A DNA stretch of 64,000 bases from Chitinophaga sp. YR627. Its GTDB lineage: Bacteria; Bacteroidota; Bacteroidia; Chitinophagales; Chitinophagaceae. A program made the position numbers and the translations under genes. A model generated the notes under the pieces. That model searched no databases. It was given only the letters and a program-made list of their open reading frames with translations, and was not told where the DNA came from. Position 1 is the stretch's first letter, and every line of letters starts with the position of its first letter. Below, piece by piece: positions 35,635-43,971 of the stretch. The stretch is from NCBI RefSeq assembly GCF_900114995.1, contig NZ_FOUX01000005.1, forward strand, positions 434,001 to 498,000, read 5' to 3'.

Positions 35635-36342
35635 ATGCTGGAACAACATTACAAATGGCATTCCCCGCACCTGGGCCATGAATTTGAAATGCTGGTGTAT
35701 GGAGAAGAGGGCTATCCGCTGATACTCTTCCCTACCTCCATGGGAAGGCACTATGAACATAGGGACAGAGGTGTAATACAGGCGTTGGAATGGTTTATCA
35801 ACAACCAGCTGATCAAAGTGTACTGTCCCGATACAGTGGACGTACATAGCTGGTATAATATACACATCACCCCGGCTGAAAGAGCCCTTCATCACATCAG
35901 ATATGACAATATGCTCCGGCATGAGATATTGGAAAAAGTGACTGAAGAAACAGGCGTTCAGCGTATTGCAGTAGCCGGCTGTAGTTTCGGTGGTTACCAT
36001 GCAGCAAACTTTGCCTTCCGGTACCCGGAAAGAGTTTCTTATCTGTTCAGTCTCAGCGGTGTTTTTGACGTAAAAGCCCGGCTGAACGGCCATTATGACG
36101 ACAATGTATATTATAATAACCCGGTAGATTTTATGCCGGCTAATCCGCATGAAGCCCTTTGGCGGATGGGAATTATCCTGGGCGTAGCTGAAAAAGACAT
36201 TACCCGTAGCCAGAATGAGACAATGTCCGGCATCCTTCATAATAAAGGCATTATGCACTGGCTGGACGTAAGGCCTAACAAGACACACGACTGGCCCACC
36301 TGGCTGGAGATGCTGCCTTACTACCTGTCCCTGATCAAATAG
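35635..36342 (+). CDS. alpha/beta-hydrolase (esterase family), first gene of the ligase cluster
   Basis: A 235-residue cytoplasmic serine hydrolase. The nucleophile elbow GCSFGG places S117. H218 in NKTHDWPTW is the catalytic His in the usual esterase context, and D188 (VAEKDITR) is a candidate acid. There is no signal peptide or lid domain. It could hydrolyse an ester, or a thioester, amide or peptide bond of the metabolite made by the neighbouring ligases, or act as an editing or transfer enzyme. It lies 81 bases before an ATP-grasp gene on the same strand and follows a terminator, so it starts a new transcription unit. Confidence 0.86.
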   Translation: MLEQHYKWHSPHLGHEFEMLVYGEEGYPLILFPTSMGRHYEHRDRGVIQALEWFINNQLIKVYCPDTVDVHSWYNIHITPAERALHHIRYDNMLRHEILEKVTEETGVQRIAVAGCSFGGYHAANFAFRYPERVSYLFSLSGVFDVKARLNGHYDDNVYYNNPVDFMPANPHEALWRMGIILGVAEKDITRSQNETMSGILHNKGIMHWLDVRPNKTHDWPTWLEMLPYYLSLIK

Positions 36343-36423
36343 CCTCTACTGTTGGCGCGAATATTGATTTTCATCGGCGGCTGTTGTAAACGACGGATAA
36401 CCAAACAGTAAAACTCTTTACAG

Positions 36424-37545
36424 ATGAAAAAAATAGGACTCCTTTTCGGCCAGGAAAATGGCTTTCCGCAGGCCTTTATCGATCGTGTGAATGACAAACA
36501 GATAGACGGAATCACAGCAGAAGCAATATCCATCGAGAAAGTGATACAGGGTACCCCCTCCGGCTATACTGTCATCCTTGACCGCATCTCCCAGGACGTA
36601 CCCTTCTATCGCACCTGGCTTAAACAGGCCGCACTTGATGGTACTGCGGTTATCAACAACCCTTTCTGGTGGAGTGCTGACGACAAATTCGTCAACAATG
36701 AACTGGCACACCGCACCGGTGTAAAAGTGCCTAAAACGGCACTGATCCCCTCCAGAGATCTTCCCCTCAATACAAGCGATCAATCCTTCAGAAACCTGGT
36801 CTACCCCTTCGACTGGGATGCTATCTTTGATCATATCGGCTTTCCTGCCTACATGAAACCATACAATGGCGGTGGCTGGAAACATGTGTATAAAATACAT
36901 GACCGTGAGGAGTTCTTTGCACAACATGCCCGCACCGGACAGCTGGTCATGATGCTGCAGGAAGAGATCAAATACCAGTCTTACTATCGTTGTTATTGCA
37001 TAGGCGGCAGATATGTACGCGTAATACCTTACGATCCATATCAGCCGGAAAACCAGCGTTACCTGACGGAAGACTCAGGCGATACCACGCTGCTGAATAC
37101 CATTGCCGACCAGGTAGCACAACTGAACCAATACCTCGGATATGATTTCAATTCCGTTGAAATCGCCATTCAGAACGGTGTGCCTTATGTAATCGACTTC
37201 TGGAATCCCGCTCCTGAAACAAATGAAAAAGTGATTGGTACAGAGAACTTTGAATGGGTGGTGGAAACTGCGGCTACCTACGCCATACAGCGTGCGCAAC
37301 AGCAGACGCCAGGCACAGATAACCTGACCTGGGGGAATTTCCTGCAACACGCTATTCAGGGCCAGCAAACCGCGATCGTACCCGGGGCAAAGAGAGTAGC
37401 CGCTAAAAAGCCGACTGCTGTCTCTCCTGCCAAGCCGCCAAAAGATACCAAAACACTGAAGGAGCCAAAGGCGCCGAAAGTGGAAGAGAAAGAGACGCCG
37501 GCCAGAAAGACGGCCGTGAAGAAGACAAAAAAGAAAGAAGAGTAA
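36424..37545 (+). CDS. ATP-grasp carboxylate-amine ligase with Lys-rich C-terminal tail
   Basis: A 373-residue ATP-grasp enzyme that should form an acylphosphate and join it to an amine or thiol. ATP and metal residues are visible: K145 in YMKPYNGGGW, E180-E181 (MLQEEIK), E246 (NSVEIAI), and D258 with N261 in VIDFWNPAP. An N-terminal pre-grasp region (GLLFGQENGFPQAFIDRVN) is not that of RimK or D-Ala ligase, so the subfamily is unclear. The last 50 residues (323-373) are a disordered Lys/Pro/Ala tail, KKPTAVSP to KKTKKKEE. Such a tail may bind a polyanion or a partner. It is followed by a GCS2-type ligase gene after a 215-base gap. Confidence 0.85.
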   Translation: MKKIGLLFGQENGFPQAFIDRVNDKQIDGITAEAISIEKVIQGTPSGYTVILDRISQDVPFYRTWLKQAALDGTAVINNPFWWSADDKFVNNELAHRTGVKVPKTALIPSRDLPLNTSDQSFRNLVYPFDWDAIFDHIGFPAYMKPYNGGGWKHVYKIHDREEFFAQHARTGQLVMMLQEEIKYQSYYRCYCIGGRYVRVIPYDPYQPENQRYLTEDSGDTTLLNTIADQVAQLNQYLGYDFNSVEIAIQNGVPYVIDFWNPAPETNEKVIGTENFEWVVETAATYAIQRAQQQTPGTDNLTWGNFLQHAIQGQQTAIVPGAKRVAAKKPTAVSPAKPPKDTKTLKEPKAPKVEEKETPARKTAVKKTKKKEE

Positions 37546-37760
37546 TTGTATTCAATTAGGAATTACATAGCAGGAATTGATCGTCAAAGCCCTGAACCGG
37601 CAGTTCCGGACTCCTGTTTCTAAATTATTCCCCACATGATTTTCGACTGAAAAGAAAGAATAACTTTGGGGGAATTAGGATCAGCAATTCGTAATTGAAG
37701 TGTCAGCTATTTACGCTCAATTCCTGTTTCATAAATCCTAATTCTTAATTGAATCACCGC
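37546..37760. other. 215-base spacer with AT-rich repeat and promoter motif
   Basis: It contains CAATTAGGAATTA near 37553 and, in inverted orientation, TCCTAATTCTTAATTG at 37736-37751. The reverse complement of the latter recurs exactly (16 bases) at 57788-57803. A -7 box TAACTTTG lies at 37661-37668. Confidence 0.65.
37661..37668 (+). promoter_or_regulatory. candidate -7 box of the GCS2-type ligase gene
   Basis: TAACTTTG, a TAnnTTTG match 93 bases before the ATG at 37761. This suggests the ligase cluster can be transcribed as more than one unit. Confidence 0.4.
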
Positions 37761-38861
37761 ATGCTCAACAACTTCACCCTCGGTATTGAAGAGGAATACA
37801 TGGTCATGGACCCCCAGACCAGAGAACTGAGATCTCATGAACAAAAGATCGTAGAACAAGCCCACAAGGTGCTTAGAGATAAAGTAAAAGCCGAGTTTCA
37901 CCAGGCAGTTGTAGAAGTAGGCACAGAGATATGCGCCAACATCGATGAAGCCTGCGAAGATGTATCCATGCTGCGCAAGACAATTGCCAGCATAGCTGGT
38001 GACCTGGGATACAGCATTGGCGCTTCCGGTACACATCCTTTCTCCAAATGGCAGTTCCAGCACATTACAGACAATCCCCGCTACTTTGAGATCGTCAATG
38101 AAATGCAGGATGCCGCCCGCTCCAACCTCATCTTCGGACTACATGTGCACGTGGGCATGGAAAACAGGGAAATGGCCCTGCATATCGCCAACTCGGTACG
38201 TTATTTCCTGCCGCACGTATTTGCGCTCAGTACGAACTCCCCTTTCTGGGAAGGCCGTAACACCGGTTTTAAATCTTACCGTACCAAGGTATTTGATAAA
38301 TTCCCCCGTACCGGCATCCCCGATTACTTTGCCAGTATCGAAGAATACGACAGATATATCCAGTTGCTCGTAAAAACCAACTGTATTGATAACCCCAAGA
38401 AAGTATGGTGGGACCTGCGGGTACATCCTTTCTTCAATACAGTGGAATTCCGCATCTGCGACGTACCGCTTACCGTATTGGAAACCTGTACACTCGCGGC
38501 ACTGTTCCAGGCTGTCTGCGCAAAGATTTACAAACTGCGCATGCAGAATCTCAACTTCATCATCTATAACCGGGCACTGGTCAATGAAAACAAATGGCGG
38601 GCATCCCGCTACGGTATTGACGGTAACCTGATCGACTTTGGGAAGGAAACAGAAGTCAATGCCAGAGCACTGATCCATGAACTGCTCGACTTTGTGGACG
38701 ACGTAGTGGATGAACTGGGCAGCCGTCATTATATACAGCGTACCCTCAATATTCTCGAAAACGGTACGGGTGCGGATCAGCAGTTAAAAGTATACACCGA
38801 CACCAAAGATCTGGTGTCGGTTACCGACTTCATCACCAATAGCTTTCTGAAAGACTGCTAA
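37761..38861 (+). CDS. GCS2/YbdK-type carboxylate-amine ligase
   Basis: 366 residues from ATG 37761 (a TTG at 37749 is less likely), close to the 372 of E. coli YbdK. It belongs to the glutamate-cysteine ligase type 2 family. Hallmarks include NFTLGIEEEYMVMDP at the start, GLHVHVGMENREMAL, DLRVHPFFNTVEFRICDVP and the metal- and ATP-binding acidic residues in them. It should join a carboxylate to an amine (gamma-glutamyl type) using ATP. The actual substrates are unknown. It sits 17 bases before a class I glutamine amidotransferase gene and beside two ATP-grasp genes, which points to a short biosynthetic pathway. Confidence 0.93.
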   Translation: MLNNFTLGIEEEYMVMDPQTRELRSHEQKIVEQAHKVLRDKVKAEFHQAVVEVGTEICANIDEACEDVSMLRKTIASIAGDLGYSIGASGTHPFSKWQFQHITDNPRYFEIVNEMQDAARSNLIFGLHVHVGMENREMALHIANSVRYFLPHVFALSTNSPFWEGRNTGFKSYRTKVFDKFPRTGIPDYFASIEEYDRYIQLLVKTNCIDNPKKVWWDLRVHPFFNTVEFRICDVPLTVLETCTLAALFQAVCAKIYKLRMQNLNFIIYNRALVNENKWRASRYGIDGNLIDFGKETEVNARALIHELLDFVDDVVDELGSRHYIQRTLNILENGTGADQQLKVYTDTKDLVSVTDFITNSFLKDC

Positions 38862-38866
38862 ACGTG

Positions 38867-38874
38867 TACCTTTG
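38867..38874 (+). promoter_or_regulatory. promoter-like -7 box immediately before the amidotransferase start
   Basis: TACCTTTG matches TAnnTTTG and ends 4 bases before the ATG at 38879. If functional, transcription would begin at or near the ATG, giving a leaderless mRNA. It may also be a chance match. Confidence 0.3.
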
Positions 38875-38878
38875 CAGT

Positions 38879-39724
38879 ATGATACCGACTAAGCAGCACT
38901 GGAAAATTGCCATCCTGGACATGTACGAGCAGGTGCCTAATGAAGGCATGCGCTGTATACGGGAGATATTGACCAGCTATGCAGAAAAGCATGCACTGGA
39001 CGTGGTATTCCATGAATATGAAGTACGGATAGCGCAACAGGTACCCGATCTCTCTTATGATATATACATCTCCACCGGTGGCCCTGGCAGTCCGCTGGAC
39101 AGCGAAGGCAGCGAGTGGGAAACCCGCTACTTCGGATTGATGGAAGAGATCAGGCAATGGAATAAAACAAAGGACGACAAGAAACAGGTATTATTGATCT
39201 GCCACAGCTTTCAGCTGATGTGCCGTTATCTGAAATTAGGGAATGTATGCCGCCGCAGATCGCCTGCTTTCGGCGTGTTTCCCGTTCATAAAACAACGGC
39301 TGGTGAAGGCGAACTGGTATTCAACGAACTACCCGATCCTTACTTCATCGTAGACAGCCGCAACTGGCAGGTCATAGAACTCGATCAGGAACAAATGGCC
39401 ACCACCGGCGCTACCGTGCTGGCACTTGAAAAAGAAAGGCCGCATGTACCGCTGGAAAGAGCAACGATGGCCATCCGTTTCAGTGACTATTGCATTGGTA
39501 CACAGTTCCATCCGGAAGCAGATGCTACCGGTATGCGGATGTATCTGCTACAACAGGAAAAAAAGAACCAGGTCATCACCAACTATGGTGCTGAGAAATA
39601 CTATAGCATGCTGGAACACCTTTCCGATCCGGATAAGATCATGCTCACCCATGACGAATTCATTCCCGCATTCCTGGACAATGCTATTTTTAAACAGTCC
39701 GTTTCTGGCACAATTGAAGCGTAA
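38879..39724 (+). CDS. class I glutamine amidotransferase-like protein
   Basis: 281 residues from ATG 38879 (GTG at 38864 is possible). The triad is intact: nucleophile C109 (LLICHSFQLM, where GxCxGxQ is usual), H211 and E213 (TQFHPEAD). STGGPGSP around residues 65-72 forms the oxyanion region. The C-terminal 60 residues (ITNYGAEKYYSML onward) go beyond the standard domain. It should release ammonia from glutamine or, like related gamma-glutamyl hydrolases, cleave or transfer a gamma-glutamyl group. The following ATP-grasp-like ligase is a candidate partner, with only 41 bases between. Confidence 0.88.
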   Translation: MIPTKQHWKIAILDMYEQVPNEGMRCIREILTSYAEKHALDVVFHEYEVRIAQQVPDLSYDIYISTGGPGSPLDSEGSEWETRYFGLMEEIRQWNKTKDDKKQVLLICHSFQLMCRYLKLGNVCRRRSPAFGVFPVHKTTAGEGELVFNELPDPYFIVDSRNWQVIELDQEQMATTGATVLALEKERPHVPLERATMAIRFSDYCIGTQFHPEADATGMRMYLLQQEKKNQVITNYGAEKYYSMLEHLSDPDKIMLTHDEFIPAFLDNAIFKQSVSGTIEA

Positions 39725-39765
39725 GACAGTGCAGCATACCGGCCTGTGGACTTTAACTCACAACC

Positions 39766-40965
39766 ATGATCCCTTCAATACGTACAGCATATAACCATCA
39801 GTTCACACACAGACAATACCAGGATTTCCTCGAAGGCATTGCTGCGGAAGCAGGAGAAGCGCCTGTTTTTAAAGTAGCGGAAACACCCGTGTTCATTCCT
39901 GCACAACTGACGGCCCAACTCAAAAAAGCCTGTGATGAGATCATTGAAGTGATCCTGCGTCCCGACTTTAAGGAATTGACAAAGAATGCTATTCCCCACC
40001 AGCTGAAAGTACCACATGAAAACGATCATCCTCATTTCATGGTGATCGACTTTGCAGTATGTCGCGATGAACAAGGTGCGCTGACGCCAAGACTGATAGA
40101 ATTACAGGGATTCCCATCATTGTATGCATTCCAGGAATTAATGGCCAGACAGTTCAGGACACATTTCAATATTCCTGATACGGTGAATAACTTCTTCGGC
40201 GGACTCAATGCAGACAGCTATTTTCAGTTACTGAAAGATGTGATCCTTGGCGAATATCAACCGGAAGAAGTAGTACTGCTGGAAGTAAAGCCACACGAAC
40301 AAAAAACAAGGATCGACTTTTATTATACTGAAAAGCAGTTAGGTATTCAGCCTGTCTGCGTGACAGAACTGATACACGAGGGTAAGAAACTGTACTATGA
40401 AAAGGATGGTCGGAGAATACAGATCAAAAGGATCTACAACCGTGTGATCTTTGATGACCTGCACCGGCAGCATGATAAATTAGGAAAACACGTCAGCCTG
40501 TTCCAGGACCTCGACGTTGAATGGATCACACATCCAAACTGGTTTTACCGCATCAGCAAATACATATTACCATTCATACACAGTGAATATGCGCCCAAAA
40601 GCTGGTTTCTGGATGAATTACCGGTGATCCCTTCCGATCTTGAAAACTATGTATTAAAACCGCTCTTCTCCTTTGCAGGACAAGGTGTCCTGATAGACGT
40701 CACACAAGCGGATATTGATAAGATCACCGATCCGGGAAACTGGATACTGCAACATAAAGTACAATACGCTCCTGCCATAGAAACACCAGAAGGTCCTGCC
40801 TATTGCGAAATACGCATGATGTACATCTGGCCGGATGGTAGTCCGGTACCTATTCTGGCGCACAACCTCGCCCGTATCAGTAAAAGTAAAATGATCGGCG
40901 TATCACAGGGTAAACCGCAGAACTGGACCGGCGGCAGCTGTGCCTTTTTTGAAGACGCCTTATAA
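39766..40965 (+). CDS. divergent ATP-grasp-like ligase, last gene of the ligase cluster
   Basis: 399 residues, not a standard family that I can name. Its C-terminal half has ATP-grasp features in the order seen in glutathionylspermidine-synthase-like and related proteins: K298 in NYVLKPLFSFAGQGV, WILQHKV at 326-332, CEIRMMYIW at 347-355, and a terminal SKMIGVSQGKPQNWTGGS. The first half (RLIELQGFPSLYAFQELMA) looks like an acidic substrate-binding portion. It probably makes another amide bond in the same pathway. It ends overlapping the stop of the convergent FAD oxidoreductase by 6 bases, leaving no room for a separate terminator. Confidence 0.75.
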   Translation: MIPSIRTAYNHQFTHRQYQDFLEGIAAEAGEAPVFKVAETPVFIPAQLTAQLKKACDEIIEVILRPDFKELTKNAIPHQLKVPHENDHPHFMVIDFAVCRDEQGALTPRLIELQGFPSLYAFQELMARQFRTHFNIPDTVNNFFGGLNADSYFQLLKDVILGEYQPEEVVLLEVKPHEQKTRIDFYYTEKQLGIQPVCVTELIHEGKKLYYEKDGRRIQIKRIYNRVIFDDLHRQHDKLGKHVSLFQDLDVEWITHPNWFYRISKYILPFIHSEYAPKSWFLDELPVIPSDLENYVLKPLFSFAGQGVLIDVTQADIDKITDPGNWILQHKVQYAPAIETPEGPAYCEIRMMYIWPDGSPVPILAHNLARISKSKMIGVSQGKPQNWTGGSCAFFEDAL

Positions 40966-42591
40966 ACGCTGCTTATCTTTTTGCAGCTGGGCTTTCAGTT
41001 GCTCATAGCTAATATCCTGTATAGCTTTTTTACTTTCAATGGCCTGAATGGCGGCAGTAGCAGCGCTTTGTCCGAGAATCATGAACACAGGTTCCATCCG
41101 CACAGAACCGTAAGCGATGTGTGTACAGGACAAACATACCGGTGCCAGCAGATTCGTGCATTCTGCCTTTTTCGGTACGATGGAGCCATAACTGATACGA
41201 TAAGGGACAGGTATTTCCACGCCAATATCACCTTCATTCTGCACAGTGCCGTCTTCTTTTACATAACGCTGCGCATTGTGCGAGTCCAGTGTATAAGAAC
41301 CCATACCGATAGCGTTGGATACTTTATTCCTGCCTAATACTTCATTTTCCGTCATCGTCTCCAGCCCTTTCATGCGTCTTGCTTCGCGGATATACAGTTG
41401 GTGAGGCCAGTTGCCATTATCTTTGAATTCATCGCGGGAAAGGCCCCATTTCCCCATACGTATGCGGATGCTATCCGGCACGCGTGGGTCTGTGGCCATA
41501 AAGTATAATAATCCCTGCTGATAAGCTGTATGCGCTGCGATAATTTCCTTCCTTTTCTCATAAGAGGCATCCGGATAATCGTAGTTCATACCAATGTAAT
41601 CCATACTGAAAGGACCGTGGTTATTGACATCTGTTTTATGATTGGGGATGGGATCAAATTTGTTGAAGACCTCATTCCAGCCGGTTGCAAATACGCGCAG
41701 CAGCAAAGCATATTGTGTGGAGTCATAATCTGCAGGACGGGTGAATGGAATACGGTTTGCCGGTAGATCCGTCAGACATAACCGAAAGCAATACGCCTGA
41801 ATCCTTTTATCGCTACTCCCCTTTTCACCGGGCGCCTGATCTGAAATAAGTGGTAACAATCCACTATTACGATCACCAGGTATCTGATATGCGCTAACCG
41901 GTTTCTTAAAATGATGTCCATGCTGAAACACGTCTGTCTGCACACCAGCCCAGGTTTCATTGAACTCACTACGCGCTTCCCGACCAACACTATAAGAGAT
42001 GCCGGCAGCTGCCATCAGATCTCCTTCATAGGTAGCATCGATGAACATCTTTCCTTTAAAGGTTTTGCCACTGAGTGTTTTGATCGCTGTGATCTGTTGC
42101 CCTTTTTTAGTCACACCGGCTTTTCTGTCCAGCCATTCGTTGCGGTAAATTTTGATCTTGTATTCCTTTACAAAATCTTCAAATACCTTTTCTGCGGCAT
42201 GAGGTTCGAAGATCCACATCGTACGGTCTGTACCATCTATTGCAGGTGTTCCCTGGCCTCTGTTGCCATAAGCAGATTGTTCCTGCCAGTTCCAGGAAGC
42301 AGGCTGCTGATAATGCATATATATGCGATGATAGAACTCACGGGCGAGTCCACCGATCACTTCTTTATTACCAGTGTCAGTGAATCCGAGGCCGCCGGCT
42401 GATAGTCCGCCGAGATGCTGGTCAGGCGATACCACTACAACAGACTTATGCATTCTGCTGGCCTGCACAGCGGCAGTGATAGCAGCAGATGTACCGCCAT
42501 AGATAACGATATCAGCTTCTGTAGTGGTCTGGGCGATGGTGTCTGTGTAAGTCAGCAGGGAGGAGAAACAAAGGATCCATATATGTTTCAT
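40960..42591 (-). CDS. exported FAD-dependent oxidoreductase
   Basis: A 543-residue protein of the FAD_oxidored family, signal-like N-terminus then TEADIVIYGGTSAAITAAVQ, a Rossmann GxGxxG-like loop. Other blocks: HLGGLSAGGLGFTDTG, KMFIDATYEGDLMAAAG, and APVCLSCTHIAYGSVRMEP with the C-terminal FMILGQSAATAA. Such proteins are frequent in polysaccharide-degradation loci and may oxidise sugars or sugar acids. No such locus is adjacent. It is transcribed alone, convergent with the ligase cluster. Confidence 0.88.
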   Translation of the reverse strand: MKHIWILCFSSLLTYTDTIAQTTTEADIVIYGGTSAAITAAVQASRMHKSVVVVSPDQHLGGLSAGGLGFTDTGNKEVIGGLAREFYHRIYMHYQQPASWNWQEQSAYGNRGQGTPAIDGTDRTMWIFEPHAAEKVFEDFVKEYKIKIYRNEWLDRKAGVTKKGQQITAIKTLSGKTFKGKMFIDATYEGDLMAAAGISYSVGREARSEFNETWAGVQTDVFQHGHHFKKPVSAYQIPGDRNSGLLPLISDQAPGEKGSSDKRIQAYCFRLCLTDLPANRIPFTRPADYDSTQYALLLRVFATGWNEVFNKFDPIPNHKTDVNNHGPFSMDYIGMNYDYPDASYEKRKEIIAAHTAYQQGLLYFMATDPRVPDSIRIRMGKWGLSRDEFKDNGNWPHQLYIREARRMKGLETMTENEVLGRNKVSNAIGMGSYTLDSHNAQRYVKEDGTVQNEGDIGVEIPVPYRISYGSIVPKKAECTNLLAPVCLSCTHIAYGSVRMEPVFMILGQSAATAAIQAIESKKAIQDISYEQLKAQLQKDKQRL

Positions 42592-42672
42592 AACAGTGGA
42601 TTTAACGGGTTAGCGTGGGATCTGGGTTAGCATCAGTTGGCGATGCGCATGAAGGCGGATAGCTGTAAAAAA

Positions 42673-42719
42673 GCCTTCCGGACACTGACCCGCTGTTGGC
42701 GAAGTACAAGCCGGAAGGC
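42673..42719 (-). terminator. intrinsic terminator of the rhodanese/PASTA/ddl unit
   Basis: The stem GCCTTCCGG (42673-42681) / CCGGAAGGC (42711-42719) has a 29-base loop. On the minus strand it is followed by six T (42672-42667). It lies after the rhodanese stop. Confidence 0.8.
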
Positions 42720-42746
42720 ATTTATGAATGATGTGCGACTGATCAG

Positions 42747-43055
42747 TTATTTACCGAACTGGTCCTGCCAGGCCAGCATACCGCCTGTCAGGTTCTTTAC
42801 ATTCTGGAAACCCATTGTTTCCAGGATCATCGCTGCCTGTCCGCTACGGCCACCGCTACGGCAGTAAACAATTACTTCCTGGTCTTTCAGATCTTCCAGT
42901 TCATCTACCTGCATTGCACGGATTTCGCCTAATGGCACCAGCTTACCGCCTATATTGAAATCTTCATGTTCATGCGGTTCCCTTACATCTACAAGGTTCA
43001 GGGTTTCGCCGCTGTCAATGCGCTGTTTCACGTCTGCTGCGCTTATATTTTCCAT
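42747..43055 (-). CDS. single-domain rhodanese-like sulfurtransferase
   Basis: A 102-residue protein with the whole rhodanese fold: LVDVREPHEH near the start and the active-site loop CRSGGRSG (C65) that carries a persulfide. It has no transmembrane part. It is the last gene of a minus-strand unit downstream of ddl and the PASTA protein gene (57 bases away), followed by a terminator. It may serve sulfur trafficking; a role in cell-wall work is not implied by the sequence. Confidence 0.95.
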   Translation of the reverse strand: MENISAADVKQRIDSGETLNLVDVREPHEHEDFNIGGKLVPLGEIRAMQVDELEDLKDQEVIVYCRSGGRSGQAAMILETMGFQNVKNLTGGMLAWQDQFGK

Positions 43056-43112
43056 GGCTGTAAATTTTTATGTTTTTGATTTATACAGCAATATTAAGGT
43101 ATTGTGTGCTTA

Positions 43113-43934
43113 TTACTGCTGTTCATCTACCGGAGCTGGCGGCGCTACACCACTATCCTTTTCAGGACGGGAGTTGGACAACCAGATATCGATACTTTCT
43201 CCTGCACGGATCATATTTGTTTCGTTCAGGCTGTTTTTACGCAGCGGGATCTGTTTTACCACAAAAGCATTTGCTGTATCTGTCACGGAAGGATCGATGA
43301 TCACAGTACCGAGGCCCAGGTTACTGGCGCTCAGGGTTTCTTTTGCTTCCAGGTAGGTCATACCAGTCAGGTCCGGAACAGGGTTTTCTGTATTACCGGT
43401 ACCACTGCTCAGTACGAGGGTGATGTTACTACCCTCCGGAATATCTCTGCCAGGCTTAACGGTTTTACCGTTCAGCAGCTGTTGTAATACAGTATTGGTA
43501 GCGAAGTCTGGTTTATAGATCGTATCGCCAACATTGAGTCTGAGACTATGCAGGGTCATTTCAGCACTGCGGAAGGTCAGACCGGTCAGATCAGGCATCT
43601 GTACCATTGGTGGGATCACCTTGTTAACTGTCAGGTAGATCGTGCGACCTACTTTTACAACAGATCCTCTGGCGGGTGTTTGTTCCCATACGGCCAGACC
43701 TGGCAGACTGTCAACATAAATTGAATCTCTTACATCCACGCTGAATCCTTCTTTTTCGAGGATCATAGTGGCTTCCTGTATATTTTTCTTATAAACGTCA
43801 GGTACGGTAAGGGTATCCCCGTGTTTTGTGATAATTCCCAGTAATGAAAAGAAAAGCAACCCCAGAACGGCAAAGATCCCTATGATAACCAGCAGATTAA
43901 AGCCGAAGGAGCGTTTAGTTATTGAATTGAACAC
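43113..43934 (-). CDS. PASTA-domain membrane protein (no kinase domain)
   Basis: A 273-residue protein with a short cytoplasmic N-terminus, one transmembrane helix (about residues 12-36) and three PASTA repeats facing the periplasm (about 42-105, 108-178, 185-255; VPDVYKKNIQEATMILEKEG, MPDLTGLTFRSAEMTLHSLR, VPDLTGMTYLEAKETLSASN). A Pro-rich tail ends it. PASTA repeats bind muropeptides in Ser/Thr kinases and PBPs, but no kinase or PBP is attached. Its gene lies 37 bases after ddl, which suggests a peptidoglycan-related role. Confidence 0.93.
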   Translation of the reverse strand: MFNSITKRSFGFNLLVIIGIFAVLGLLFFSLLGIITKHGDTLTVPDVYKKNIQEATMILEKEGFSVDVRDSIYVDSLPGLAVWEQTPARGSVVKVGRTIYLTVNKVIPPMVQMPDLTGLTFRSAEMTLHSLRLNVGDTIYKPDFATNTVLQQLLNGKTVKPGRDIPEGSNITLVLSSGTGNTENPVPDLTGMTYLEAKETLSASNLGLGTVIIDPSVTDTANAFVVKQIPLRKNSLNETNMIRAGESIDIWLSNSRPEKDSGVAPPAPVDEQQ

Positions 43935-43971
43935 AGATTATATTTTAACGTTAAAATGAACTCAGGTGTTG

